In this document: in pieces, positions 12,360 to 23,754 of the stretch
How positions within the stretch are numbered: position 1 is the first letter of the stretch
How the letters are laid out: each line of letters opens with the position of its first letter
From: Physcomitrium patens
Taxonomy: Eukaryota > Streptophyta > Bryopsida > Funariales > Funariaceae
DNA length: 64,000 nucleotides
Reading direction: 5' to 3'
Assembly (NCBI RefSeq): GCF_000002425.4
Contig: NC_037276.1
Coordinates: 1,122,538-1,186,537 of the forward strand
Program-made: the position numbers and the translations under genes
Notes under the pieces: model-generated
The model's input: the letters and a program-made list of their open reading frames with translations, nothing else
What the model was told of the DNA's origin: nothing
Databases searched by the model: none

Positions 12360-13266
12360 CATTTGAATTGTCTATGGAAGGAAAGATTATGGATGCTACT
12401 CTCAACGGAGAATAGATTTGCAACTATAACAGATCTTCATGAGCTTGTCAGTACTCTACGAGTATAAATCTCACATATTTCCAACATGAATCATGGAAGT
12501 TCTATGCCTACATCTATGGAAGAAGTTCAGAGTCTACGACAAGAAGTTGTACAATTGAAAGAAGTAAGTAGATCAATGTCACAACCAAATCGAGGGAATT
12601 TTGCTTCTACAAGTATGACAGGGACAAGCATTAGTATCCTTAAGAAGTTTAATGGAAAAAGATTCATGACTCCTTTATGATTTGAATTCATTCCTAGAAG
12701 TATTTGTGGCCACATTCAGAGAAAGAAATTGAGAACAAGTAGAAGAGACCAAACTTTTATCCTTACAAGAAGGATTACGATCAGCTTCAAAATATGATGC
12801 CAAATTCCAAAACCTCGCTTGCGATGTAGACTGGAATGACAAAGCACTTATTAACCAATTTTGATATGGATTGAAGCATAGCATCAAAGATTTGTTAATA
12901 ATAATGCTGAAAGTAGAATCTTTGAAATAATTTATTACTCAAGCCATTACATGCGATAATTGTTTATTTGAAAGGCGTTAAGAACAAAGATTTGGTTGGG
13001 AAGGAATAAGTTAAGTAATGGCGGTAGTTTCCAAGTTTTTTAAAATGTATTTTTCTCAGCTGGAACCAATGTAAATTGATATGGTATATTTTAAATCTCT
13101 CACAAAGCAGGAAAAGACTTGACGTCGCCAAGAGGGGTTGTATTTATATTGTATAGAAGCTAAGCACACTGCTCAATATTATCCAAAGAAGCAACACAAT
13201 TACAAAATCAAGAGTACAATTACTAAAGAAGATAATGTGTCAAAAAATGAATTTTTCCAGCTACAA
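12360..13266 (+). pseudogene. Element B gag
   Basis: Structural Gag protein of the particle. The N-terminus (around 12486-12680) contains EEVQSLRQEVVQLKE, a short coiled segment shared with element H but different from A, I, J and M. The capsid segment continues near 12700-12960. The CCHC region (about 13135-13190) is degenerate: the last Cys reads as Tyr and the reading frame is broken by stops. Several in-frame stops make it non-functional. Confidence 0.72.
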
Positions 13267-15200
13267 TAGGGACTGTGCGGTTGGAATCATGTGCAACACC
13301 TAGTAAAGGTCCTATCCTCTCCTCAAATCCTTCACCTTATTTATAATAGAAGTATATTTAAGACCTAATAATTACAAAGTCTTTGCCTTATTAGATTGAG
13401 GAGTCTTAGCATGTTTTATAGATGAAGATTTTGCCAAAAATCAAAAAATACCTTTAGTGAAGAAAGTTAAATTTGTACATGTAGAAATTATAGATGGTTG
13501 TTCATTGTCTTGAAGAAATGTTATCCATGAAACTATTCCTTTAGATGTAGCAATTAAAGATCATAATAGCATAGTAGTATTTAATGTAATAAAATCTCTT
13601 TCTAATTTGGTTATTTTAGGATTATAATGGCTAGAAAAATATAACCTTCAAATAGATTGGATTTTTCATAACCTTAATTTTTTTGATAGTATAATCCAAG
13701 ATTGTGTTAGTAAAATAAAAGTGTGTAAGTCTAGTACATCCAAAATTTTTCTTGTAGGTGCAAAAGCTTTTATACATGCTGCAAAAGAAAGATCATCTTT
13801 TGCTATATATGCCACACCCATTTCTAATAGTGGAACAATGTCGAGTGGTATTCTTAATCAATTTCAAGAATTCAAAGACGTTTTTTTTAAAAAAAATACA
13901 GATATACTTCCTGAGCATCGACCTTATGATTGTCCAATTGATCTGTAAGAAGAAGCTCCACCACCATTTGAACCAATCTATAGCTTATCGCACAATGAGT
14001 TGGCTCCATTAAAGGAGTATATTGATGAAAATTTAGTAAAAAACTTCATACGCCATTTGAAATCTCCAACTGGGGCTCCTATCTTATTTGTAAAGAAGAA
14101 AGACGGATCTTTGTAAATGAGTGTGGATTATCGAAGACTCAATAAGATCACCATCAAAAATAGGTATTCTTTGCCTTTGATTTTAAGACTTCTTGACCAA
14201 CTCAATTAAGCAAAGATCTATACCAAAATAGATCTATGAGGAGTATACAACTTAGTTCGTATCAAAGAAGGAGATGAATAGAAGATTGCTTTTCAAACTA
14301 TGTATGGATATTTTGAATATAATGTCATGCCTTCTGAACTTATGAATGTACCAGCTGCTTTTCAACATCTTATGAATGATATTTTTTATAAATTTTTAGA
14401 TGATTTCATTGTTTGCTATTTATACGACATTCTAATTTACTCTAAGAACACAGAAGAACATGAGCTTCATGTTTGTCACTTATTATAGAAACCTAGAGAT
14501 GCAAGATTATATGCCAAGTTAGAAAAGTATGTATTCTACACTACTCAAGTTGACTTTTTAGGATACATCATTTCCAATGAAGGCCTTATGATGGATTCCA
14601 AGAAAGTTGAAACTATCATAGATTGAAAGATTCAAATAACAATATGAGATGTGCAATGTTTTTTGGGCTTTATTAATTACTATCGAATTTTTATCAAGAA
14701 TTTTTTTCAAGTTATAGCTCTACTTACATGTTTGACTTGTAAAGACAAACTTGAGTGGAATAAAGAAGAAGAAGTATCATTTGATGCTTTAAAGAAGGAG
14801 TTTATTTTTGTACCAATCTTATATTACGTTGACTTTTCCAAGGCATTTTTTTATGGAAATTGATGTGTCAAATTTTGCTATAGGTACCGTGTTGTCACAA
14901 ATGGAAACAAATGATAGACTCCACCAGTAGCTTTTTATTTGAGGAAATTTTCAATGATTGAGACTAATTATGAAATCTATGATAAAGAGCTCCCTACAAT
15001 CGTGGATTCATTTCAAGAATGGCATCATTATCTAGAAGGCATCTCAAGTCCAATTATCATGTATACAGACCATAAGAACCTCGAGTACTTCATGTCAATA
15101 CATGTCTTGAATCGTTGTCAAGTCTATTAGAGCATGTCTTTATCTAGATTCAATTTTAAGATTACTTATCTATCCAACAAACATTCAGGTCTATCAGACA
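13267..15200 (+). pseudogene. Element B protease, RT and RNase H
   Basis: Protease remnant around 13330-13720. RT begins near 13980 ([29 protein letters not shown]) and continues to about 14620. The catalytic YxDD reads YLYDI near 14418, so the first Asp appears lost. RNase H is at 14651-15130 (KELPTIVDSFQEWHHYLEG, MYTDHKNLEYF). In-frame stops occur at former Trp, Gln and Arg codons, mostly explainable as C-to-T or G-to-A. Non-functional. Confidence 0.78.
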
Positions 15201-16500
15201 TTCTTTTACGTGTTCTTATCTTGTACCATCTTTTACGTGAAGCTCGATTATGTGTTCTTCAAGGTCGTCATGACTTTCCAAGAGCAAGATATTTTGGATA
15301 CAATAAAACTTTGGAATTAATATCTAGGGATTTTTGGTGGCTACAAATGTGAAAGGTAGTCAAAGATTTTGTATAATCTTGTAATGTTTGCTCAAGATCA
15401 AAAACTCCTCATCATTGATCTTACGGACTTCTTCAGCCGTTATCCATTTCACAACAACCATGGTCTTCTGTTTCTATGGATTTCATCATAGATCTTCTAA
15501 TCTCAGATTTTTATGACTCTATATTTGTGATAGTAGATCATTTTATCAAGATGAGATATTTTATACCATGTCCAAAATCTATCACGGGTGAAGAAACAGC
15601 TTAGCTTTTCATTGATAATATCTATCGCTATCATGGATTGCCAAAAGATATTATATCGGATAGGGGGACTCAATCTATATCAAGATTTTGGAAAATCCTA
15701 TTAAAGATTCTAAAGGTGGATATAAAGCTTTCTTCAACTTTTCATCCTCAAATTGATGGTCAAATGGAATGGGTAAATCAAGTTCTAGAGCAGTATTTGA
15801 GATGTACCATCAACTATCATCAAGATGATTGGACAACTCTTTTACCATTGGAAAAGTTTACATATAATAATTCGATACATTCTTCCATTCAACAAACACT
15901 TTTCTTTGTCAATTATGGTTATCATCCACAACTTGATACTTTTGACTTTTCAAAAGTTGATAACCTTGTAGTGGAAGATTTAGCAAATCGTTGGTTAGAG
16001 CTACATACAACAATAAAGATACAATTAAAAGAAGCTCAAGAACGACAAAAGACCAATGCGGATGCCTATTGCAAGGAACAACCACAATATAATATAGGTG
16101 ATAAGGTATGGTTACTTTGTCGTAATATCAAGACTACTCATTCTTGTGATAAATTAGATTATTGTAGGTTGGGACCTTTTCCTATTTGTGAATAAATCAA
16201 TCATGTTGCCTATTGATTACATCTACTAGAGTCTATGAAGATCCACCTTATATTTCACGTGTCTCTTCTAGAGCCGTATAAGATAGTGAATATCTTGGAA
16301 AGAAGACAAATGCCACCTCCTCCTATAGAAGTGGATAATAACCAAGAATTTGAGGTAGAAGAAGTCTTAGATTCATGGTGGTGCTGAAATAGGTTGGAAT
16401 ATCTTGTTCATTGGTATGGATGTGATATTAGTGAATGAACATAAGAGCCATCAAAGAATCTTGTAAATATAGTAAAGAAAATTAAAGTCTTTCATCAACA
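15134..16500 (+). pseudogene. Element B integrase and chromodomain
   Basis: Integrase inserts the DNA copy into the genome. The zinc-binding region (15134-15352) has YFGYNKT and, downstream, SCNVC. The core's first Asp is near 15480 (SMDFIIDL). A 185-codon open piece (15638-16195) includes ISDRGTQ (second Asp) and HPQIDGQMEWVNQVLEQYL (catalytic Glu), then the GDKVWLL C-terminal region. A chromodomain follows to about 16500 (EVEEVLDS). Stops separate these parts. Confidence 0.8.
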
Positions 16501-17076
16501 ACATCCATCAAAACCAAGATGAAGAATAAAAAACCTTTGCTATAAAAAAAATAAAATCAAAAGAAAATAAAATTCTACCTTTTAACTTTCATTGTAGCTT
16601 CTATGTATTTGTGATGAGATAGAACACCAATAACTAGCAGATTCAATTCAAGAGCTTTCATTTGCGGACTTACCAGACAAGACATTGCGATTGTCACAAC
16701 CTTCAAGACGACAGAATCAAGATGAAGATCTTTAAGAACAATATGTTCTTCCTCGAATAGATGGTAAGATACAACATGTTTGATATCACGACCTTGGAAG
16801 AGACTCCCAATGTTTAGTGATTTTATTAGAAGTAAGAACAACTCTTGATGGTGTTCCAAATATTTTATTTGAAGAAAATTATGAAGGCCTCAACAATGAC
16901 CAAATAACAGGGTGGTCTTCTCACCCTGGTATGGGACACTATAGATGGTTCAAAAGACCTATCAACCATCTTTGAAGAGAGCAAAGATTGGAGTATGTAG
17001 CAAATGCAAGTCACTGCATCTTGGACTTCTTCAACATATGAAGATCGCTCCTCGTGGAACTAGAAGGAGGGATAAT
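16501..17076 (+). other. Element B 3' untranslated region
   Basis: Matches the 3' UTR of element I (28140-28438 and 29771-30070) and ends in a purine-rich stretch (AGAAGGAGGGATAA) at 17062-17076, the polypurine tract used to prime plus-strand DNA. Open frames here have no known domain. Confidence 0.6.
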
Positions 17077-17624
17077 TTCATCGACATATAGATTTATCTC
17101 AATAGTCACTTATATGATTAAGTAGAAGTAGATAAATATAGAATAATTTCATAAAGTCTTCTAGAGAAGCTTATTAAAAGCTTCATAAATGTGATTTTGA
17201 CTTTAGATGTATTTGTAGGTTAAAAACTTGGCCAAAAAGCTAACCATGTCTTGATAGCTTGTGGAGCAAGTTATCTTCGTATAATAGCTTGTAAAACAAG
17301 CCAACTACGTGGTGCATGTATAGATAACTTGCCTTGCAATATAAGACATGTGGCTAGTAAAGTCAACAGATGTTGGAGGTCCTATAGAACATTGCCATGT
17401 AGCTCTTAATTAGATAGTATATATGGAGGCAAGAGTGAAGCCTTCTTCACTCTTGTCAATGCCTTTCTCGTCACAGTCTTGTTTCAAGACTTTTTAGTCT
17501 TCTTGTTTTTGGCAATAGCCATTCTAGTTAATATTATATCACTTTTAGAGTGACTTTCTAGTTTTCTTCAGTAATAGAAGAGTGTATTGAGGATTATCTT
17601 TCTTCAAGATTCATGTCCTTTACA
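17077..17624 (+). repeat. 3' LTR of element B
   Basis: Matches the 5' LTR. It contains the hairpin arm TTCACTCTTGTCAAT near 17447, complementary over 12 bases to the PBS after the 5' LTR. It ends TCATGTCCTTTACA, followed by the TSD TTATG. Confidence 0.83.
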
Positions 17625-17709
17625 TTATGTCTTATCATGAAAAAGGAATAATCCATTCTTAATCAAGATAAGACAAAGCTCTAATATTGTAGGTATACTC
17701 TTATCAATC

Positions 17710-18262
17710 TGTTAAGGACATGAACTAAAAGATGATGCATAAATCAATGAAATCTATGTCAAAGAAAGAATAAAAAAATAGAAATAAAGAAGTATATATA
17801 TTAAAAAGAAATTTGAATGGCTTATTGCCAAAAGACAAGAAAACTTGAGACTCTTCAAACTAGACTAGAAGCAAGAAAAGAGTTGACAAGAGTGACGAGG
17901 GCTACTTTTTTGTTTTTTATATACTAACTAATTTGGGGCTACGTGGTGATGTTCTATAGGACCTCTAGTATGTGTTGACTTTGTAGGACACATGCTTTGA
18001 CTTACAAGATAAGTTTTTTTACGTGTGGGCCACATAGTTAGCTTGGTCTTCAAGCAAATAATATGTGTGGTACATGGCCAACTTGTTGATCACTTTTCTA
18101 ATCCAAAAAGTCAATTATAGACACTTTCAAAGTCAAAGTAGCATCTATAAAGTTTCTAGAAAGCTTTATAGAAGATATTATAGAATTAACTTATTTTTAC
18201 CTACTTCTACTTACTTTTACTTATTTATATAAGTAATTACTGGCTTACATGTATATGTCCAT
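17710..18262 (-). repeat. 5' LTR of element A (main part)
   Basis: Begins TGTTAAGGACATGAACT and runs to the insertion of solo LTR G. Its last few bases (CTATGACA) lie at 19586-19593. The minus-strand PBS region is at 17695-17709 (complement of TACTCTTATCAATC). The hairpin region near 17885-17915 is mutated. Confidence 0.8.
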
Positions 18263-19585
18263 TGTCATGATGTAATATGACTATATAGTAAAATTATAAT
18301 CAAAATTAAATTTCTAATTAATATCTAATTATTTTAGTCCAATTATAATTTGAGGTATCTAAATATGGATTTTATAAAAGCCACTTAGATTATTTTCTTA
18401 TCTTAATAGTCAGTAAGTTGAAAGTTAGTTAGTTGTTTTATTTTCTAGGTTATAGAGACTCTTCTATTACCTTAGAAAGACCATGAATTGATAAAATTAG
18501 ATTAGAAGAAATAAATAATTACTATAGTTGGTACTAGGATTATGTTGAGAGTAGGATTGGACTAAAGAATCCTTAGGATAGATTAAATTGATACCCGAGG
18601 GTCGGCTATTTGTGAGACAAGATCAAAATTAGATCTCTAGCCACAAAAACAATAGCCTAGGATAAAATAGGGATTGATTTGAAGATTGAAGGATAGGATT
18701 TGAGAGCTAGCTTGAAGTTCTTTTGAGAGGCATAAGGATTATTTTTGGAGGATTTTGGAGGACTTAGCAATTGTTGTTCAAAGTCAAGATTTGTATTGGT
18801 GATTTGGATTTTATATAATATAATTAGGGCTAGCAATTTTGGCTAGTTCGTACAATTGGTGTAACATATATGATTGAAAATTTGATTTTATTTGGATTAT
18901 TAGGTGTGCTAAATGTATACAAATTTTTGTGATAATCTAATATCGTGGTTTAGAAATATTTGGTTTTTAGTACAAGTGAGTTTTAGAAGTTGGCAGTTTG
19001 AGGTTGGGTAGGGTTTCTATGATATCTAGAGATCTATTACTTCGATCATGGTGAATTTTTGCACGGTGTTGAAGGACTTGAAGATCAAGGTGCATACCAA
19101 TTTTGAGTCAAAGTTAATACTTGAAAAGGGAAAAATCACTGCTGAGATTGTTGCTTCACTTTTCAAGATGGCGGCCAAGCAACATCACTGCAATTTTTGG
19201 AGGTTTTCTCATAATTTGTTAATTGGATTGTGCTAAAAATTCTTGAGCATATAGAAGAATTAAATTGAAAATTGTATGCAAAATTTTACATCAAGAAGAT
19301 AGTCGGATTGGATGTTACAGCTTATTAAAGCTCACTAATTAGGATTGGCACTTACAAAACAAATCTAAATTGCTTAAATATGAAAGTAAGAAGGTAATTG
19401 GGATTTATGCATGGTTAAGGCTATTAAAAATAGTATTTTTAGTACTTTTGAATTGAAATTCAGATTATATTCTTCTGGTATAAGTGAAGTCTATTAGGAT
19501 TTCTTGTATACTTGTGAAATACAACCTCACCTTCTACAGCTAAGTGCTCGGTGCATTTCCAAGCAAGACAACACGTAATATGATA
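18263..19585 (+). repeat. Solo LTR G of the L family
   Basis: A 1323-bp unit beginning TGTCATGATGTAATATGAC and ending CACGTAATATGATA, flanked by CCAT (18259-18262) and CTAT (19586-19589), a 4-bp TSD with one transition. The last 50 bases (CTACAGCTAAGTGCTCGG...) match the 3' end of the L LTR in sense orientation. It contains no coding sequence; a 62-codon open frame at 19048-19236 has no domain. Confidence 0.75.
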
Positions 19586-19593
19586 CTATGACA

Positions 19594-20581
19594 TCAAGTA
19601 GTCTTGATATTGTGACAAATTAATCATACTTTATCATCCACATTGAATTATAGTTATTCAATGCTATAAGCAGTGGTATTGATCTTTTGTTGTTCTTAAG
19701 CTTTTTTTAACGTCATCTTCATTGTTGTATGTAGCTCTTACAAACAATTTGCTAAATCTTCTATCGTATGATTATCAAATTTTAAAAAGTCAAAAATATC
19801 AAGTTATAGATGATAATTATAATTGGCAAAAAAAGTGTCTATTGAGTAGAAAAATGTACCAAATTATTATACAAAAACTTTACTAATGGCAAAATAATTG
19901 TCTAATTTTCTAAATAATAATTGATGATACACCTCAAATATTGCTCCAAAACTTGATTCATGCATTCTATTTGCTTATTAATTTATGGATAAAAAGCCAA
20001 AAAGAGCTTTATATCTATTTTTAAAATTTTAAAAAAGATTCTTCAAAATCTTGATATAAATTAAGTTTTTTTATTTAATATAATATCTTTGGATAATCCA
20101 TAATAATAATAGATGTTGTTAAAAAAAACTTAGCCATTTCTTTACATGAAATAGATTTTGTATATAGTACAAAATATACCAACTTGATAAAAGAATCTAC
20201 TATCATGAATATAGAATCATATAAATCTAAGATTGAAAGATCTATAATGAAATCCATACAAACAAAAGACCATGATTGTTCCAAAATAGGTAATGGCTTA
20301 AGAAGTTCATAAGGTCAATGATGAAGAATTTTGGATCTTAAACAAACATCTCATGATTGTACAAAATCTTTAACTACCTTATACATTTGAGGCTACCAAA
20401 AATCTCTAAATGTTAGCTCTAAAGTTTTGTTGTATCCAAATTATATAGCTACTAGAAGATCATGACGAGCTTAAAAAATACATAACCATGCTTTGCCTTC
20501 AAAAATATATAATTGTCCCTCAAAATAGAGAAGATTTCTTGAACTCAAATTTAAAAGTATCGTGAGATTTTGAAGAATTAT
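19594..20581 (-). pseudogene. Element H integrase (core part)
   Basis: Minus-strand integrase remnant directly continuing the piece at 2810-3139. A short open stretch at 20075-20284 reads MEQSWSFVCMDFIIDLSILDLYDSIFMIVDSF in pieces: the block around the first catalytic Asp. Further left are remnants of the region around the second Asp and Glu, with stops. It is interrupted at 20582 by a K-family solo LTR. Confidence 0.7.
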
Positions 20582-21323
20582 TGTGGTTATCGTTTTATTT
20601 ATTCCGGAAGAAACCTCCTAGAATAAATCCATATAGGGGAATTCAAACACAAGGAAAGACCATGTATATGAGCTTTAATTGTTAGGGTCACGCAATTAAC
20701 TGCTACTACTGAATGCTTACCATACCGAAGAACACTTAATTTTTCCTCCTATTGTCCATTCTCTCATATCAATACAATAACATCCACGACATCGTTTTCA
20801 GTACCCTGTATAATTCATGAAGACACAAGCATATTTCAAACCTTGGAACGAACAGCTTCCAATCCATAGAATCTGATCGAGATAATTCCTTCGATTATAA
20901 TTCCTCTCCACTGAACTTACAACCTTGCGATAAACAGTGACTAGAAACTTCCATACGTCCTCAATCTTTCACAACAATTGATAAACAATGATCCATAAAT
21001 AACTTCGTATATCAAACATTAATTCATTAAATAGATCCTCTTCACTAGAATCAACACTAATACAAAAGAAACATGAAAACTAAGAAGAAGAGATAGCAGC
21101 AAGCTTATCCCCGGCTCAATACTATCGCAGTCTGGCATTTTCTTCCCTTCTCCCATCTTCCTTATACTACCCCGAGATATCAATTCGTATACTACAGATG
21201 ATAACTATTTTTTCTGACTATTCATCCATTCTACTTGCTGAACCACCTTTTCAGCAGTTATCTATCCCTGTTTACACTATCCACTAGGTATCTACATTAT
21301 GTAAAATAACTACTTATTCTATA
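20582..21323 (-). repeat. Solo LTR of the K family
   Basis: A 742-bp unit beginning TGTGGTTATCGTTTTATTTA and ending TACTTATTCTATA, with a perfect 5-bp TSD ATTAT (20577-20581 and 21324-21328). It is homologous to the 699-bp LTRs of K (31922-32620 and 48352-49050), including AGGGTCACGCAATTAACTG. It interrupts the integrase of element H. No internal genes remain, so it probably arose by LTR-LTR recombination. Confidence 0.87.
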
Positions 21324-21328
21324 ATTAT

Positions 21329-22842
21329 TTTTAATATCATGAATAAGAAGATTGAAGGATATACTTGATTGAAGTTGCTTAAGAAAGGTTGATTCAACAA
21401 TCAATATTGATTTCATTGCATGAAGATAAAAATGCTTTAGCTTCAAGAGAATTATTCTTTGTTGATCAAAAGTTGCATCTACTTCTTTTGATGTAAGATA
21501 AAGACATCTTAAAAGTACATTTGATAAACTTTGATATTTTTTAAGTCAATAAGTGATCTTGAAATCAAATCTTGATGAAATCATACTTCAACGGGCTTAG
21601 CGATGATTTAATATACGTGTTGACATGAAGTATTTGAGATTCTTGTAATTTGTATACATGATGATTAGACTTAAGGTGCTTTCTACATAATAACATTATT
21701 CTTGAAATTAATCTACAATAGTAAGAAGTTCCTTATCATGGATTTGATAGTTAATCTCAATTGCTAAAAATTTCTTCAAATAGAAAGCTACAAGATGGAA
21801 TTTGTCATGTGCTCCCATTTGTGATAAAACTATATATATTGCAAAATCCAATGCATCTATTTTCATGATGTATACTTTGAAAAAATTGATATAATACAAG
21901 ATTGATATAAGTAAATGTTGTCTTTAAGGTTTCAAAAGATGCTTTTATTTCTTTATGCCATTCAAGCTTTTATTTACAAGTCAGACATGTAAAAAAAGCT
22001 ACAACTTAAAAAAAATTCTTGATGAAGATTTGATAATAATTAATAAATTCAAAAAAGTATTATACATCTTTAATTATTTTTGAGATCTTTTAATCCAAGA
22101 TAGTTTGAACCTCTTTAGAATCCATCATAAGGCTGTTATTTGAAATGATATATCTTAAAAATTCAACTCAAGTAATATAAAATATATACTTTTTTAGCTT
22201 GGTATATAAACTTATATCTCTTAGTTTTTGTAAGACATGAAAAATATAAACTTTAGCTCTTTAGTATTCTTAGAGTATATTAGAAAGTTATTTAAATAAC
22301 AAATAATAAAATCATTTAGAAACTAACAAAAGACATCATTCATTAGATAATGAAAAGTAATTGGTATATTTTTAAGTTTAAAAGACATGATATTATATTC
22401 AAAATATCCATATATAGTTCAAAATGCAATCATCTATTCATCTCTTTATTTTTATAAATACTAGGTTGTATGCTCTTCACAGATTTATTTTTATATAGAT
22501 CTTTGTTTAATTTATTTGATCATGAAGTCCTAACATCAAAGATAGAGGATACCTTTTCTTGATAGTGATCTTGTTGAGTCCTTGATAGCCCATATATATT
22601 TGTAGAGATCCAAATTTTTTCTTTATAAATCAAATAGGGGCTTTAGTTTAAAATTAAGAATGAGATACGAAGGTCTTGGCCAAATTCTTATCAATACATT
22701 CCTTAAGTTTAGCAATTTTTTTTTATAATAATCTATATATTGGTCTAAATAGTGGTTGAGCTATTTCTTGAAGATCAATAAAATAATCATAAGGATGATG
22801 TTTTGAAAGAATATCTGTATTTTGTTTTCGAAAACATCTTGA
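21329..22842 (-). pseudogene. Element H protease end, RT, RNase H and integrase start
   Basis: Minus-strand remnant in relict order: integrase N-terminus (21329-21550), RNase H (about 21550-22060; the piece at 21708-21899 shows KIDALDFAIYIVLSQM and NYQIHDKELLTIVD), RT (about 22060-22720), and the end of the protease region up to 22842, where J inserts. It is very degraded, with many stops. RT catalytic motifs are not readable in a single frame. Confidence 0.68.
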
Positions 22843-22848
22843 TGTCAT

Positions 22849-22892
<44 letters not shown>

Positions 22893-22979
22893 ATTGATTG
22901 TAATTTTTACTTGGATAATAAGAATATATGAGTAGGTCTCTGACATTAATAAAAATAAGATTAAATAAAAGTAGATTAA
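22843..22979 (+). repeat. 5' LTR of element J, first part
   Basis: Begins TGTCATTGATATAT, then an (AT)20 run at 22851-22890, then sequence resembling the first 130 bases of the J 3' LTR. It is cut by element I; the LTR resumes at 30642. Confidence 0.65.
22851..22890. repeat. (AT)20 microsatellite
   Basis: Forty bases of perfect AT dinucleotide within the first bases of the J LTR, apparently expanded from the ATATTTATC found in related LTRs. Confidence 0.9.
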
Positions 22980-23539
22980 TATCAGAGACCTACTTATGTA
23001 AGTTAGTAATTACATATATAAATAGGTAGAAGTAAGTAAAAGTAAATAAAAGAGTTAATTCTATAGTATTTGGTATGGAAGCTTTCTAGAAGCTTCATAG
23101 ACATTGCTTTGACTTTATAGGTATCTTTAATTGGCTTTTTGGGATTAGAAACATAGTCAACAAGTTGGCCATGTGCCACACATATTATTAGTTTGAAGAC
23201 CAAGCTAACTATGTGGCCCACACTTAGAAAAACTTGCCTTGTAAGTGAAGGCATGTGTCCTACAAATTCAACACATATTAGAGGTCCTATAGAACATTGC
23301 CATGTAGTCTCTAGTTAGATAGTATATATAGAGACAAGAGTGAAGCCTTCTTCACTCTTGTCAACTTCTTTCTTACTTCCAGTCTAGTTTCAAGGCTCAT
23401 TTATGTTTCTAGTCTTTGGCAATAGCCATTCCAGTTTTTCTTTCAATATACATACTTGTTTATTTATATTTTATTATCTTTCTTTGAATGAAGGCTCACT
23501 TATTTGAATTGCTTTTTCATCAAGTTCTTGTCTTTGACA
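22980..23539 (+). repeat. 5' LTR of element I
   Basis: LTR of 560 bp beginning TATCAGAGACCTACTT and ending TGTCTTTGACA. A TATATATA box lies at 23323-23330. A perfect hairpin lies at 23333-23362, with 13-bp arms and loop CCTT. Confidence 0.88.
23323..23362 (+). promoter_or_regulatory. LTR TATA box and TSS-proximal hairpin
   Basis: TATATATA at 23323-23330 is followed by an inverted repeat, GACAAGAGTGAAG, loop CCTT, CTTCACTCTTGTC. A start site about 30 bases after the TATA box would fall in the right arm, so the transcript would begin close to CACTCTTGTCAA. The start site is inferred from spacing, not observed. Confidence 0.6.
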
Positions 23540-23555
23540 GATTGACAAGAGTACA
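23540..23555 (+). promoter_or_regulatory. Putative self-priming primer-binding site
   Basis: GATTGACAAGAGTACA directly follows the 5' LTR. TTGACAAGAGT is complementary to ACTCTTGTCAA in the right hairpin arm of the same LTR (11 bases). It does not look like a standard plant tRNA PBS such as TGGTATCAGAGC. Self-priming from the 5' end of the mRNA is established for Tf1 of fission yeast; applying it here is inference. Confidence 0.55.
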
Positions 23556-23754
23556 CTTAGAATATCAAAGCTTTATTTTTTCTTGATTAAAAGTGAATTA
23601 TCCCTTTTTCTTGATAAGGCATAAGCGTATTAAGAATTGTAGATTATCCTCTTTTAAATTGATATTATTTTTAGTATTTTCTTTGTTCTCAAGTCCATTC
23701 TCTTACTTATCTTAAGTAATATTAGATATTTATTTTTCTAGGTGTTACCATAGC

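Larger units (their letters stand above)
11580..17624 (+). mobile_element. Element B: chromovirus inserted in the leader of A
   Basis: Plus-strand chromovirus of 6045 bp with LTRs 11580-12136 and 17077-17624 and a perfect 5-bp TSD TTATG (11575-11579, 17625-17629). The flanking leader of A rejoins after removal. A self-complementary PBS (TTTGACAAGAGTG) lies just after the 5' LTR. The internal order is gag (about 12360-13260), protease, RT, RNase H, integrase, chromodomain (about 16330-16490), and a 3' UTR with purine tract. Confidence 0.88.
3145..19593 (-). mobile_element. Element A: chromovirus inserted in H, carrying four nested insertions
   Basis: Minus-strand chromovirus with LTRs at 3145-3703 (3') and 17710-18262 plus 19586-19593 (5'). 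The TSD is ACAAG (3140-3144) and TCAAG (19594-19598), one mismatch. It interrupts the integrase of H. The internal order is standard: gag, CCHC, protease, RT, RNase H, integrase, chromodomain, long 3' UTR. Solo LTRs D and E lie in its 3' UTR, chromovirus B in its leader, and solo LTR G only a few bases from the end of its 5' LTR. Without these insertions it would be about 6.4 kb. Confidence 0.87.

Noticed and set aside
19048-19236. 62-codon open frame in solo LTR G
   Set aside because: No domain, lies within an LTR, and is not conserved in LTR D.
23333-23362. Bacterial-type intrinsic terminator for the LTR hairpin
   Set aside because: The context is a plant LTR with a TATA box upstream, and the stem is complementary to the PBS; no terminator role is suggested.
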